The position numbers and the translations under genes were made by a program. A stretch of 64,000 bases of DNA. Origin: Nocardia speluncae NBRC 108251. Lineage in GTDB: Bacteria; Actinomycetota; Actinomycetes; Mycobacteriales; Mycobacteriaceae. Numbering within the stretch: the first letter of the stretch is position 1; every line of letters starts with the position of its first letter. Positions 1-8,000 of this stretch are shown one piece after another. The notes under the pieces were generated by a model. The model ran no database searches. It saw only the letters and a program-made list of their open reading frames with translations, and was not told the DNA's origin. Location: NCBI RefSeq assembly GCF_001613245.1, contig NZ_BDBZ01000028.1, positions 1-64,000 on the forward strand, read 5' to 3'.

Positions 1-2
1 CC

Positions 3-86
3 GCGGTGTTCTCCAGCATCCGCCGCAACCGCAAGGAAGGCGAACCGAAGGAGCCCGCGACCGCGGAGCCCACCCCGGTCGCCTGA
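3..86 (+). CDS. 3' end of an unidentified gene (partial)
   Basis: Only the last 27 codons lie in the window. The reading frame starts at base 3 and ends with TGA at 84-86. The tail is very hydrophilic, with runs of Arg/Lys/Glu followed by Pro/Ala/Glu, as in a disordered cytoplasmic C-terminus. Nothing in it identifies a family. A strong terminator follows 20 bases later on the same strand, which supports this being a genuine gene end. The function is unknown. Confidence 0.55.
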   Translation, partial: AVFSSIRRNRKEGEPKEPATAEPTPVA

Positions 87-105
87 TCCCGAATCGAGTA
101 ACCGA

Positions 106-144
106 ACGCGGGAGCGGACCATACGGTCCGCTCCCGCGTTTTTT
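106..144 (+). terminator. Rho-independent terminator
   Basis: A perfect 15-bp stem (106-120 with 125-139) with a four-base ATAC loop is followed on the plus strand by six T residues (139-144). It lies directly behind the partial gene ending at 86 and faces the end of the minus-strand catabolic operon, whose last stop is at 239. On the minus strand the downstream T content is poor, so it is mainly a plus-strand terminator. Confidence 0.92.
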
Positions 145-238
145 GCGCGAAATACCGGAAAGGGCGAGAGGGTCCCGGCCTCGGCAAGGGATCGTGGATA
201 TCTGGCCGCTCCAGGTGTGTCATGCCGCAACCCGGCCC

Positions 239-1690
239 TTACTCGCCGGTGACGGTGTTCTTGACCTCGGAGTAGAAGTCGAAACTCCATTCGCCGCCTT
301 CCCGGCCCACACCCGATTCCCCGGTCCCGCCGAACGGGGCCCGCAGATCGCGGATCCAGAAGCAGTTGACCCACACGGTGCCCACGTCCAGGCGTGCCGC
401 CACCCGTTCGGCCCGTATCTCGTCGCCGGTGAACAGTGTGGCCGTCAGCCCATAGCGGGTCCCGTTGGCCATCGCGATCGCCTCGTCTTCCGAGGCGAAC
501 GACTGCGCGGTGAGTACCGGCCCGAACACCTCCTCGGTGACGATCTCGGCGCCGGGCTCCATATCCACCAGCAGAGTCGGCCGGTAGTAGAGGCTGCCGT
601 CGTCGCGCAGCGGACCGCCGCCGAAAACGGCACGCGCGCCGTCACGGAGCGAGCGCTGTACGAATCCGTCCACCCGCTGGAACTGTTCGTGATGGATCAG
701 TGGGCCCATATCGGTATGTGGGTTACGGGGGTCACCGACCACGAATCCGTCCATCGCCGCGGTGAAGCGGTCGAGGAATTCCTCGTAGATCTCCTCGGCG
801 AGCAGCAGCCGGCTGCCGATCAGGCAGACTTGTCCAGCATTCGAGTACTGCCGTCGGGCAGTGCGCACCGCGGCGTCGAGGTCGGCGTCCGCGAAGACGA
901 CGAACGGTGATTTCCCGCCGAGTTCGAAGGAGCACGGCGTGAGGTTCGGCGCCGCCGCGGCCGCGATGGCGCGGGCCGTGGGGACCGACCCGGTGAAACT
1001 GATCCGGCGCACCCGCGGATCCGCGACCAGCAGCGCGCCCACTTCTTCGCCCAATCCCTGGACCACGTTCAGGACGCCGGGCGGCAATCCGGCGGCGACC
1101 GAGATATCCGCCAGCAGCGACGCGGTCAGCGGTGTCCATTCCGAGGGTTTGAGCACCACCGTGTTCCCGGCGGCCAGAGCCGGCGCGACCTTCCACGATT
1201 CGAGCAGCAGCGGACCGTTCCACGGGTTGATCAGCACGACCGGCCCCGTTCCGGTGATACTCACTCGACTGTGGTGGCCGTCGCCCGCAAACGCCGGGTC
1301 GGCCCGCTCGAGCAACATATCCGCAAAGGCGGAAAAATTCGATGCCGATCGCCGAATCCCCCGCTCGCCCGTGTAGTAGGACAGCAGTCCGCCCTGATCG
1401 GCGGTTTCCACCCGTGCGAAATCCTCGGTCCGGTCGATGATCAAATCGTGCATCCGCCGCAGGATCGCCGCGCGGCGCTCGATCGGTGTATCCCGCCATT
1501 CCGGGAATGCCTTGGTGGCAGCGGAGAGTGCCAGGTCGGCTTCGGCTGCGCCACCGCGGGAGACCCGCGCCAGCAGACCACCGTCGATCGGGGAATGGTC
1601 GTCGAACCGGCGCGCCGAGGACACCCGCTCACCGCCGATCCAGTGGTCGGTACTGACGACGATGCCGTCGATATGCGCGAAATTCATCAT
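239..1690 (-). CDS. NAD(P)-dependent aldehyde dehydrogenase (hydroxymuconic-semialdehyde dehydrogenase-like)
   Basis: This 483-residue protein is a member of the ALDH superfamily, which oxidises an aldehyde or semialdehyde to the acid with NAD(P)+ in the cytoplasm. Visible motifs are the substrate-loop INPWNGP, the general-base segment FELGGKSPF (Glu near 255) and the nucleophile segment NAGQVC (Cys near 287). The NPWNGP and late EVFGP segments resemble 2-hydroxymuconic or 5-carboxymethyl-2-hydroxymuconic semialdehyde dehydrogenases, but substrate cannot be read from sequence. The start at 1690 has AGGAG seven bases upstream; an ATG three bases later is an alternative. The open frame continues to 2113 only as a shadow of the SDR gene. 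It is the last gene of the minus-strand catabolic operon. Confidence 0.9.
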   Translation of the reverse strand: MMNFAHIDGIVVSTDHWIGGERVSSARRFDDHSPIDGGLLARVSRGGAAEADLALSAATKAFPEWRDTPIERRAAILRRMHDLIIDRTEDFARVETADQGGLLSYYTGERGIRRSASNFSAFADMLLERADPAFAGDGHHSRVSITGTGPVVLINPWNGPLLLESWKVAPALAAGNTVVLKPSEWTPLTASLLADISVAAGLPPGVLNVVQGLGEEVGALLVADPRVRRISFTGSVPTARAIAAAAAPNLTPCSFELGGKSPFVVFADADLDAAVRTARRQYSNAGQVCLIGSRLLLAEEIYEEFLDRFTAAMDGFVVGDPRNPHTDMGPLIHHEQFQRVDGFVQRSLRDGARAVFGGGPLRDDGSLYYRPTLLVDMEPGAEIVTEEVFGPVLTAQSFASEDEAIAMANGTRYGLTATLFTGDEIRAERVAARLDVGTVWVNCFWIRDLRAPFGGTGESGVGREGGEWSFDFYSEVKNTVTGE

Positions 1691-1746
1691 GGGCGTTCTC
1701 CTGGGAGTGCGCCACGACCGGCGCGCGAGACGAGAGAGTCGGGTGG

Positions 1747-2496
1747 TCATCCGAAATACGATCCGCCGTTGACGTGCAGAGTCTGGCCGGTGACGAAGGC
1801 AGAGCCCGCGCCGACGAGGTACGCGACGGACCCGACCAGATCCTCGGCCGTTTGTTTCCGGGCAAGGCAGCGGTTCGCGACGGCACGGTCCCCGGCCGCC
1901 GGGCTGCGGTTGTGCAGGTCGTCGTCCGGTACGTAGTCCGGTGCCACGGCGTTCACCCGGATACCGTCGGCGCCCAGCTCCCGGGCCAGCGACCGGGTCA
2001 TCCCGGTGATCGCAGCCTTGGCGGCCGCGTAGTGCACCACATTCCCGAGCCCTTTGAACGCGGTGGCCGAGGAGATGTTCACGATGCTGCCGCCCCCGCA
2101 TCTGCGCAGCCACGGCACCACCGCACGGATGGCATACCAGGTGCCCTTCACATTGATTTCGAAGCAGCGGTCCCAGTCGTCGTCCGGGATGGACTCGAAC
2201 GGGCCACGGAACATGGTGCGGAAATATCCTGCGTTGTTCACGAGCGCGTGCACCGCGCCGAACTCCGTCCAGGCACGTTCGGCCATCGTTTCGAGACTGC
2301 GCGGTTCACGGAGGTCGATATCGACACCGATCGCCGTTCCGCCCGCGCGCCGGATCTCGCCGGCCACCGCCGCGCTGCCCGACAGATCGGCCACGACGAC
2401 CGAGGCGCCGCGCTCGGCGAGCGCGCTCACGTAGGCGCGGCCCAGATGCACGGTCGCGCCGGTGACGATGACGACGCGGTCGGTCAGTTCCCCCAC
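1747..2496 (-). CDS. Short-chain dehydrogenase/reductase
   Basis: This is a 249-residue classical SDR, an NAD(P)-dependent oxidoreductase of alcohols or dihydrodiols. The cofactor motif near residues 12-19 reads TGATVHLG, so the middle glycine of the usual TGxxxGxG is His. NNAG, the SSATAF serine segment and the catalytic YAAAK (near 154-158) are intact. The GTG start at 2496 sits four bases after AGGAGG. The frame is open upstream to 2655, but that extension has no ribosome binding site and overlaps the upstream gene. In this operon it could be the cis-dihydrodiol dehydrogenase for the Rieske dioxygenase product; that is inference from context. Confidence 0.88.
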   Translation of the reverse strand: MGELTDRVVIVTGATVHLGRAYVSALAERGASVVVADLSGSAAVAGEIRRAGGTAIGVDIDLREPRSLETMAERAWTEFGAVHALVNNAGYFRTMFRGPFESIPDDDWDRCFEINVKGTWYAIRAVVPWLRRCGGGSIVNISSATAFKGLGNVVHYAAAKAAITGMTRSLARELGADGIRVNAVAPDYVPDDDLHNRSPAAGDRAVANRCLARKQTAEDLVGSVAYLVGAGSAFVTGQTLHVNGGSYFG

Positions 2497-2579
2497 TGTT
2501 CCTCCTGGAGTATGCCGCGCGGCATCCGCGCTGATATCGGATGTAGATCGATCGTGTTGAAAGGGGCCGCTTTCGCCCA

Positions 2580-3218
2580 TCACCGGGCCTCGCTCACGAC
2601 AGGGCCGCCGGTACGGTCCCGCAGCAGCGGTTCCCGGTGGTCGTAGCTCTGCCATCCGGTCCAGCCGGCGTCCGTTCCGGTGCGGATATCGAGCAGGTCC
2701 AGCGCGCGCGCCACACTGTGATCGATGATGTCGGCCACCGATTGCGGGCGGGTGTAGAAGGCGGGCAGGGGCGGCATGATGATCGCGCCCGCTTCGGTCG
2801 CCTGTCCCATCAAACGGATATGCCCGGCGTGCAGCGGTGTCTCCCGCAGCAGGAGCACAAGGCGCCGCCGCTCCTTGAGGGTGACATCGGCCGCCCGCAC
2901 CAGCAGATTCTCATCATAGGAATTCGCTATCCCGGAAAGCGTTTTCACGCTGCACGGCACCACCAGCATCCCGTCGGTCCGGAACGAGCCGCTCGAAATC
3001 GCGGCACCGAGATCGTTATCGGAGTAGGTGTGGGTGGCGAGGGCCAGTACCTCGGCCACCGTGTAGTCGGTTTCCTGACCGATCGTCGCCTTACCACTGC
3101 GGGTGATCACGAGATGGGATTCGATCCCGGCCGCGCGCAACATCTCCAGTGCGCGAATCCCGAGTACCGCGCCCGAGGCCCCGGAAATTCCCACAACTAT
3201 CCGCCGCGGTGCGTCCAT
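2580..3218 (-). CDS. UbiX-type flavin prenyltransferase
   Basis: This 212-residue protein belongs to the UbiX/Pad1 family, which attaches a dimethylallyl group to reduced FMN to give prenylated FMN, the cofactor of UbiD decarboxylases. The N-terminal flavin loop GISGASGAVLG (residues 10-20), the VVPCSVKTLSGIA segment and the RRRLVLLLRETPLH segment are family hallmarks. The C-terminus after about residue 190 carries a short extension. The ATG at 3218 has GGAGG upstream and begins one base after the stop of the dehydratase gene, so translation is probably coupled. A UbiD homologue lies in the same operon at 10997-12379, which makes the cofactor-maker role very likely. Confidence 0.93.
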   Translation of the reverse strand: MDAPRRIVVGISGASGAVLGIRALEMLRAAGIESHLVITRSGKATIGQETDYTVAEVLALATHTYSDNDLGAAISSGSFRTDGMLVVPCSVKTLSGIANSYDENLLVRAADVTLKERRRLVLLLRETPLHAGHIRLMGQATEAGAIIMPPLPAFYTRPQSVADIIDHSVARALDLLDIRTGTDAGWTGWQSYDHREPLLRDRTGGPVVSEAR

Positions 3219-3219
3219 G

Positions 3220-4944
3220 TCACACCTCCGCGGCCACGGGTAGGCAGAAATCGAAATCGCAGCCCTGATCGGCCTGTAGGACGTGCTCGCGATAGAGCCG
3301 CGCGTAGCCTCGCTCGGGCGTCGCCGGGGTCGGTGGCGCCCACTGAGCGCGGCGCCGCTCCAGTTCCGCGGCACTGACCAGCAGTTCCAGCGACCGATCG
3401 CGCACCGAGAGCCGGATGCGGTCGCCGTCGCGGACCAGAGCGAGCGGCCCGCCGACCGCGGCCTCCGGCGCGATGTGCAGCACAATCGTGCCGTAGGCGG
3501 TCCCGCTCATCCGGGCATCCGACATCCGGACCATATCTTTGACGCCCTTCTCCGCGAGCACCTTCGGAATCGGGATGTACCCCGCCTCCGGCATCGCCTC
3601 GGCCACCGGGCCTGCGTTCTTGAGCACCAGGAAATCCCCGGGTTCCACATCGAGATCCGGCGCATCGATCCGCTCGGCCAGATCGGCCAGCGATTCGAAG
3701 ACCACCGCGCGGCCCTCCGATTCGAACAGCCGCGCATCGGCCGCCGAACGCTTGAGTATCGCCCCCGACGGAGCGAGATTGCCTGCCAGCGAGACGATTC
3801 CGCCGACCGGTGACACCGGTGCCCCCAGCGGCCGGACGACCCTCTCGTCGCGCCACGGGTCGGTATCGGCGAGAATGTCGCGCCAGGTACGGCCGGTGAC
3901 GGTGGGGCAGTCGAGATTCATGAGCTCGCCGAGTTCCCGGAACACCGCCGGAACACCCCCCGCCCGGTGGAAGTCTTCCATGTAGTGCTCGCCGGAGGGT
4001 TTGAGATCCACGAGCACCGGGGTGGTATCGCTCAGTTCGTTCAGTTCGCGGGCACCGAAGCCGAGACCGAGGCGGCGTGCCATTGCCGTCAAATGGATCA
4101 CCGCGTTGGTGGATCCCCCGGTCGCCAGCAAAACCCGTAGCGCGTTCACCACCGATTCCTCGGTCACCACAGCGCTCGGTGGCACACCGGTCCGGGCGAG
4201 TTCGACGGCCAGGGCTCCGCTGTTCTCACCGGCCCGCAGGCGGTCGGCGTGCACATTCGGGATCGCGGCGGTTCCCGGCAGCGATACCCCGAGCGCCTCG
4301 GCGAGGCAGGCCATGGTGCTGGCTGTGCCCATCACCGCACAGGTACCAGAGGTGGTGGCCAGATTGCCCTCCACGGCGCCGATCTGCTCGATGCTCACGT
4401 CCCCGGCCCGATACCGGCCCCAGAAGCGCCGGCAGTCGGTGCAGGCGCCGAGCCGCTCACCGTGATAGCTACCGGTCATCATGGGCCCGGTGACCAGCTG
4501 GACCGCGGGTTTATCCACAGAGAAAGCACCCATCAGCTGAGCAGGCACGGTCTTGTCGCACCCGCCCACCAAGACGACCGAGTCCACCGGCTGCGCCCGG
4601 ATCATCTCCTCGACATCCATCGCCATCAGGTTCCGGAACTTCATCGAAGTGGGGTACAGGAACGGCTCACCGAGCGAGATGGTCGGAAAAGCGACCGGCA
4701 GTCCACCCGCCAGCAACACTCCGCGTTCGACCGCACGCACCAGCTCCGGCATCTGCCGGTGGCAGTTGTTGAAACCGCTCTCCGAGGTCACGATTCCGAC
4801 TGTCGGTCGGGCCAGGCTGTTCTCGGTGTACCCCATGGACTTGGTGAAACTGCGCCGCAGATAGGCAGCGAAACCGCGGTCCCCGTAGTGCGTGAGATTG
4901 TTGTCGATCCCGCGGGGGCCGGGCGGCGACGCCGCGGGACTCAT
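3220..4944 (-). CDS. IlvD/Edd family dehydratase
   Basis: This 574-residue enzyme belongs to the Fe-S dehydratase family that includes dihydroxy-acid dehydratase, 6-phosphogluconate dehydratase and sugar-acid dehydratases; these turn a 2,3-dihydroxy acid into a 2-keto-3-deoxy acid. Cluster ligands are visible in GGCDKT (near 128), CTDCRR (near 167, with the Asp) and TSGTCAVMGTAS (near 199). The Lys of CDK suggests a [2Fe-2S] enzyme of the arabonate/xylonate branch. Its ATG overlaps the stop of the preceding hydroxyacid dehydrogenase gene (ATGA). The genomic context is aromatic-type catabolism, not branched-chain amino acid synthesis, so it is unlikely to be the biosynthetic ilvD. Confidence 0.9.
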   Translation of the reverse strand: MSPAASPPGPRGIDNNLTHYGDRGFAAYLRRSFTKSMGYTENSLARPTVGIVTSESGFNNCHRQMPELVRAVERGVLLAGGLPVAFPTISLGEPFLYPTSMKFRNLMAMDVEEMIRAQPVDSVVLVGGCDKTVPAQLMGAFSVDKPAVQLVTGPMMTGSYHGERLGACTDCRRFWGRYRAGDVSIEQIGAVEGNLATTSGTCAVMGTASTMACLAEALGVSLPGTAAIPNVHADRLRAGENSGALAVELARTGVPPSAVVTEESVVNALRVLLATGGSTNAVIHLTAMARRLGLGFGARELNELSDTTPVLVDLKPSGEHYMEDFHRAGGVPAVFRELGELMNLDCPTVTGRTWRDILADTDPWRDERVVRPLGAPVSPVGGIVSLAGNLAPSGAILKRSAADARLFESEGRAVVFESLADLAERIDAPDLDVEPGDFLVLKNAGPVAEAMPEAGYIPIPKVLAEKGVKDMVRMSDARMSGTAYGTIVLHIAPEAAVGGPLALVRDGDRIRLSVRDRSLELLVSAAELERRRAQWAPPTPATPERGYARLYREHVLQADQGCDFDFCLPVAAEV

Positions 4945-5921
4945 AGCGAGGCCCCGGCCGGCAGCTCGTTCACCGCGCCCTTCGGGTCCCGACCCGCCAG
5001 CGAGTCGAGCAGATTGTCCACCGCGAGTTCGGCCATCGCACGCCGGGTTTCGACGGTGGCGCTGCCTATATGCGGCAGCAGGGTGACATTGTCGAGTTCG
5101 AGCAGCGGGCTGTCGGCGGGCAGCGGCTCCACGGCCATCACGTCCAGCGCGGCGCCCGCGATACTGCCGCTGCGCAGTGCCTCGACCAGAGCGGGTTCGT
5201 CGACGAGCGCGCCCCGCGCCGGGTTGACGAAGTACGCCGTGTCCTTCATGGCTGCGAAATCGGCGGCACCGATGAATCCTTCGGTGGCCGGGGACAGCGG
5301 CACCATCAACAGCACCACATCGGCGCCGGCCAGCAGTTCGGCACGCCCGACATACTCCGCACCGGCAGGTACCTCACCCTCGATCGGCCTGCGGTTGTGA
5401 TAGATCACCCGCATACCCAACGCAGCCATCACCGGTGCCACCCGCTTGCCGATCCGTCCCAGACCGAGAATGCCGATCGTCTTGCCGTGCACATCGGAAG
5501 TGAGCGGAAACGGCGAGCCCGCGGCCCACTGCCCGCTGCGCACGAACCGTTCGGCGCGGGACAGGCCGCGGACAGCGTTCAGGATCGCCCCGACCGTCAG
5601 CGCGGCCACCGCATCGTCGAGCACCCCGGGGGTATTGCAGATCCGGACGCCGCGGCCGGTCGCGGCCGGCACGTCGATATTGTCGTAGCCGACGGCATAG
5701 TTCGACACCGTCCGCACCGCCGGGAGTTCGGCGAGAATGCCCGCGTTCACCGGCTGCTTCACCGTGGTGAGCCATCCGACAACCTCCGCGTACTCACCCG
5801 CAGTACCTGCGGTGAGAACATTCGCCGAGGGCAACTGGATCACGTCGTACTCGGTTTCGATCCGCGCGAGGAGATCGGCGGCGAGCGGGGCCGACACCAG
5901 AACCTTGGACTTGCTTGTCAT
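4941..5921 (-). CDS. D-2-hydroxyacid dehydrogenase (NAD-binding)
   Basis: This 326-residue protein is of the D-isomer-specific 2-hydroxyacid dehydrogenase family, interconverting a 2-keto acid and a D-2-hydroxy acid with NAD(P)H. It shows the Rossmann motif GILGLGRIGKRV and the catalytic set: Arg in NPARGALVDE, Glu in VEPLPAD and His in LPHIGSAT. Glyoxylate/hydroxypyruvate reductases are the closest type by feel. The ATG at 5921 has AGGAG six bases upstream. It overlaps the start of the downstream dehydratase gene by four bases, so the two probably act on successive intermediates. Confidence 0.92.
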   Translation of the reverse strand: MTSKSKVLVSAPLAADLLARIETEYDVIQLPSANVLTAGTAGEYAEVVGWLTTVKQPVNAGILAELPAVRTVSNYAVGYDNIDVPAATGRGVRICNTPGVLDDAVAALTVGAILNAVRGLSRAERFVRSGQWAAGSPFPLTSDVHGKTIGILGLGRIGKRVAPVMAALGMRVIYHNRRPIEGEVPAGAEYVGRAELLAGADVVLLMVPLSPATEGFIGAADFAAMKDTAYFVNPARGALVDEPALVEALRSGSIAGAALDVMAVEPLPADSPLLELDNVTLLPHIGSATVETRRAMAELAVDNLLDSLAGRDPKGAVNELPAGASL

Positions 5922-5965
5922 CTTCTTCTCCTGAACATGTTGTGCGATAAACGTTGCGGTGCCGG

Positions 5966-6286
5966 TCAAACCTGATTTTCCGGGACGGTGACCGAGATTC
6001 CGTCGAGCTCGGGGCCGGCTTCGATCTGGCAGGCGAGGCGGCTGGTCGCCGCCCGTTCCGGGTTCAGTCCGAGCAGTACCTCCTCGGTGGGATCCAGCGG
6101 TCCACACCTGTCGAACCACTCGCTGTCGACGATCACATGGCAGGTGCCGCAGATAGCGCCACCGCCGCATTCGGCGACGATCCCTTCGACGCCCTCCTGC
6201 CGGGCGCCCTCCATCACCGTCAGTCCCTCGTCGATATCGAGTGAGACCGAAGGCATGCCGGTCTTGTAGTTGAATACGATCTTCAT
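5966..6286 (-). CDS. [2Fe-2S] ferredoxin (adrenodoxin type)
   Basis: This is a 106-residue electron carrier. The cluster ligands are Cys40, Cys46, Cys49 and Cys86 in the C-x5-C-x2-C ... C arrangement typical of adrenodoxin/putidaredoxin. It should shuttle electrons from the adjacent FAD reductase to the Rieske oxygenase. The ATG at 6286 begins five bases after the reductase stop. The gene order alpha, beta, reductase, ferredoxin is a complete three-component dioxygenase. Confidence 0.95.
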   Translation of the reverse strand: MKIVFNYKTGMPSVSLDIDEGLTVMEGARQEGVEGIVAECGGGAICGTCHVIVDSEWFDRCGPLDPTEEVLLGLNPERAATSRLACQIEAGPELDGISVTVPENQV

Positions 6287-6291
6287 CCGAA

Positions 6292-7455
6292 TCACCTGCC
6301 GGTCGTGGTTGTTGTCAGTTCCCGCAGCCCGAGTGCGAATTCTTTCGGGCTCCCGAATGTCTCGACCGCGACGAGCGTCCCGGCACATGCGCGCCGCACC
6401 ACGAATCCGCCGTCTTCGAATTCGGTGACGCTGTCGGTGACGCCGCGGCCCGCAGCCACCAGCCCGGCGATCCGGAGTTGCGTTCCGAACTGCTCCGACC
6501 AGAACGTTTCGGGCCGCGGCGCGGGGGGTGGGGTTCCGGTGATCGCCGCAGCGGCGATCCGGGCCTGGGTCATCGCGCTGGCAACGGATTCGATTCCGAC
6601 CACGGTGCCGGCCGGCGCGGGCGTCACCGCCACATCGCCGATCGCGTAGATGCCGGAGTCGGAGGTCCGGCAGCACGGATCGACCAGGATCCCGCGCGCG
6701 GTGGCGATTCCACAGTCGCGGGCGAGTTCGTCGCGAGGCGTGGCACCGATCGACAGCACGACCCAATCGGCCTCGACGCGAGCCCCGCCGGCCAATTCGA
6801 GCACGGAACCGGCCGGCGCCGCGCAGACCCTGTCGACCCGGGAACCCAGGACGAAGCGGATTCCGCGCTGTTCGTGCAGTGCGCGGATCCGGTTCGCGGT
6901 GAACTCGGAGACCCGCCCGGGTAGTACTCGCCGGGCCGATTCCACCACCGTCACCGACTTCACCAGCGTCGCCAATGAACTGGCAACCTCGAGTCCGAGG
7001 AAGCTCCCGCCGAGCACGGCGACCCGGTCGCGGACGCCGGGCCGCACGGCGCGAACGTCGTCGAGGGTGCGGATGGTGTGTACCCGGCCGGTATCCGCCC
7101 ACGGCGGCCGGACCGCGTCGGCGCCGGTGGCCAGGACCAGTGAGTCGAACGGGAAGCTGTCCCCGGATTCCGTGTGCACGCAGCGTGACCGGCGGTCGAT
7201 CCGGACCACCCGCGTATCCAGCCGGACGTCGATCTGTTTGGCGGAGTATGCCCGTGCCGCGCGGATGACGAGTTTCGCCGGGTCGGTGGCGCCGGTGAGT
7301 ACACCTTTCGACAGCGGCGGACGCTCGTAGGGCAGATACCGTTCACCGCACAGTAGCGTGATCGGCCGGTGGTATCCGGCCGCCCGCAGAGCGAAGGCCA
7401 CTTCCGCACCGGCCTGGCCGCCGCCGACGACGACAGTGCCGTTGCTGCCCGGCAT
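6292..7455 (-). CDS. FAD-dependent ferredoxin reductase
   Basis: This is a 387-residue pyridine-nucleotide-disulfide-fold reductase. The FAD motif GGGQAGAEVAFALR is at the N-terminus and the NAD(P) motif GGSFLGLEVASSLA lies near residue 145. A third conserved segment, YAIGDVAVTPA, binds the flavin. There is no redox-active CxxC, as expected for the BphA4/putidaredoxin-reductase class that passes electrons from NADH to a ferredoxin. The ATG shares one base with the stop of the beta subunit (TGATG), and the ferredoxin follows five bases later. Confidence 0.93.
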   Translation of the reverse strand: MPGSNGTVVVGGGQAGAEVAFALRAAGYHRPITLLCGERYLPYERPPLSKGVLTGATDPAKLVIRAARAYSAKQIDVRLDTRVVRIDRRSRCVHTESGDSFPFDSLVLATGADAVRPPWADTGRVHTIRTLDDVRAVRPGVRDRVAVLGGSFLGLEVASSLATLVKSVTVVESARRVLPGRVSEFTANRIRALHEQRGIRFVLGSRVDRVCAAPAGSVLELAGGARVEADWVVLSIGATPRDELARDCGIATARGILVDPCCRTSDSGIYAIGDVAVTPAPAGTVVGIESVASAMTQARIAAAAITGTPPPAPRPETFWSEQFGTQLRIAGLVAAGRGVTDSVTEFEDGGFVVRRACAGTLVAVETFGSPKEFALGLRELTTTTTGR

Positions 7456-8000
7456 CAGAAGAACACCGTCAGCGATTTGGCCAGGAGTACATTCTGGTCC
7501 AGCAGAATCTCTCGCCGGCGCAGCCCCCAGTCCGCCGCGGCACGACGGCGCCAGGTATCGCGCCGTTTGCCGGCGAACAGATTGACCTCGTCCTCCTGGC
7601 GGTTCTGATAGAGGACGAACTTGGAGCGCACGACGATCTCACCGTGTGCCGGATCATGTTCGGCGACCCGGATATTGGTGACCGCTCGGGTTACCCGGGA
7701 TACCGGTTCCTCCGACCAGTGCATACCGGTGCGCAGCTGCGCGACCCGCTTACGCAGAGTCTCCTTGTCCTCGTCGAACCACGCCATATCGGAGCCCTGT
7801 TCGCTCAGTGCGCTCTGTTCTCGGCTCGATACGTTGCGCACCAGCGGCATCCAGTACACGAGGTCGTCGTCGAGCAGTTCGAGCCACGCCTCGAAGTCAC
7901 GATCGTCGAGCAGATCCGCTTCGCGGTAGTACAGATCTTCGATTTCCCGGATCAGTTCGATGTAGGCCTGTCCACGAAACCCGGCCGCGGTGCTCGTCAC
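7455..8000 (-). CDS. Ring-hydroxylating dioxygenase, beta subunit
   Basis: This 181-residue small subunit of a Rieske non-heme iron oxygenase has the cystatin-like/SnoaL fold. Typical segments are EIEDLYYREADLLDDRDFEAWLELL, DDDLVYWMPL and the late FAGKRRDTWRR. It stabilises the hexamer and does not carry metal. The GTG start at 8000 overlaps the alpha-subunit stop as GTGA. The longer frame to 8066 lies inside the alpha gene and is not needed. Confidence 0.94.
   Translation of the reverse strand: MTSTAAGFRGQAYIELIREIEDLYYREADLLDDRDFEAWLELLDDDLVYWMPLVRNVSSREQSALSEQGSDMAWFDEDKETLRKRVAQLRTGMHWSEEPVSRVTRAVTNIRVAEHDPAHGEIVVRSKFVLYQNRQEDEVNLFAGKRRDTWRRRAAADWGLRRREILLDQNVLLAKSLTVFF

Noticed and set aside
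1691..2113. N-terminal extension of the first aldehyde dehydrogenase frame
   Set aside because: It overlaps the SDR gene, lacks family similarity, and a good AGGAG precedes the ATG at 1690.
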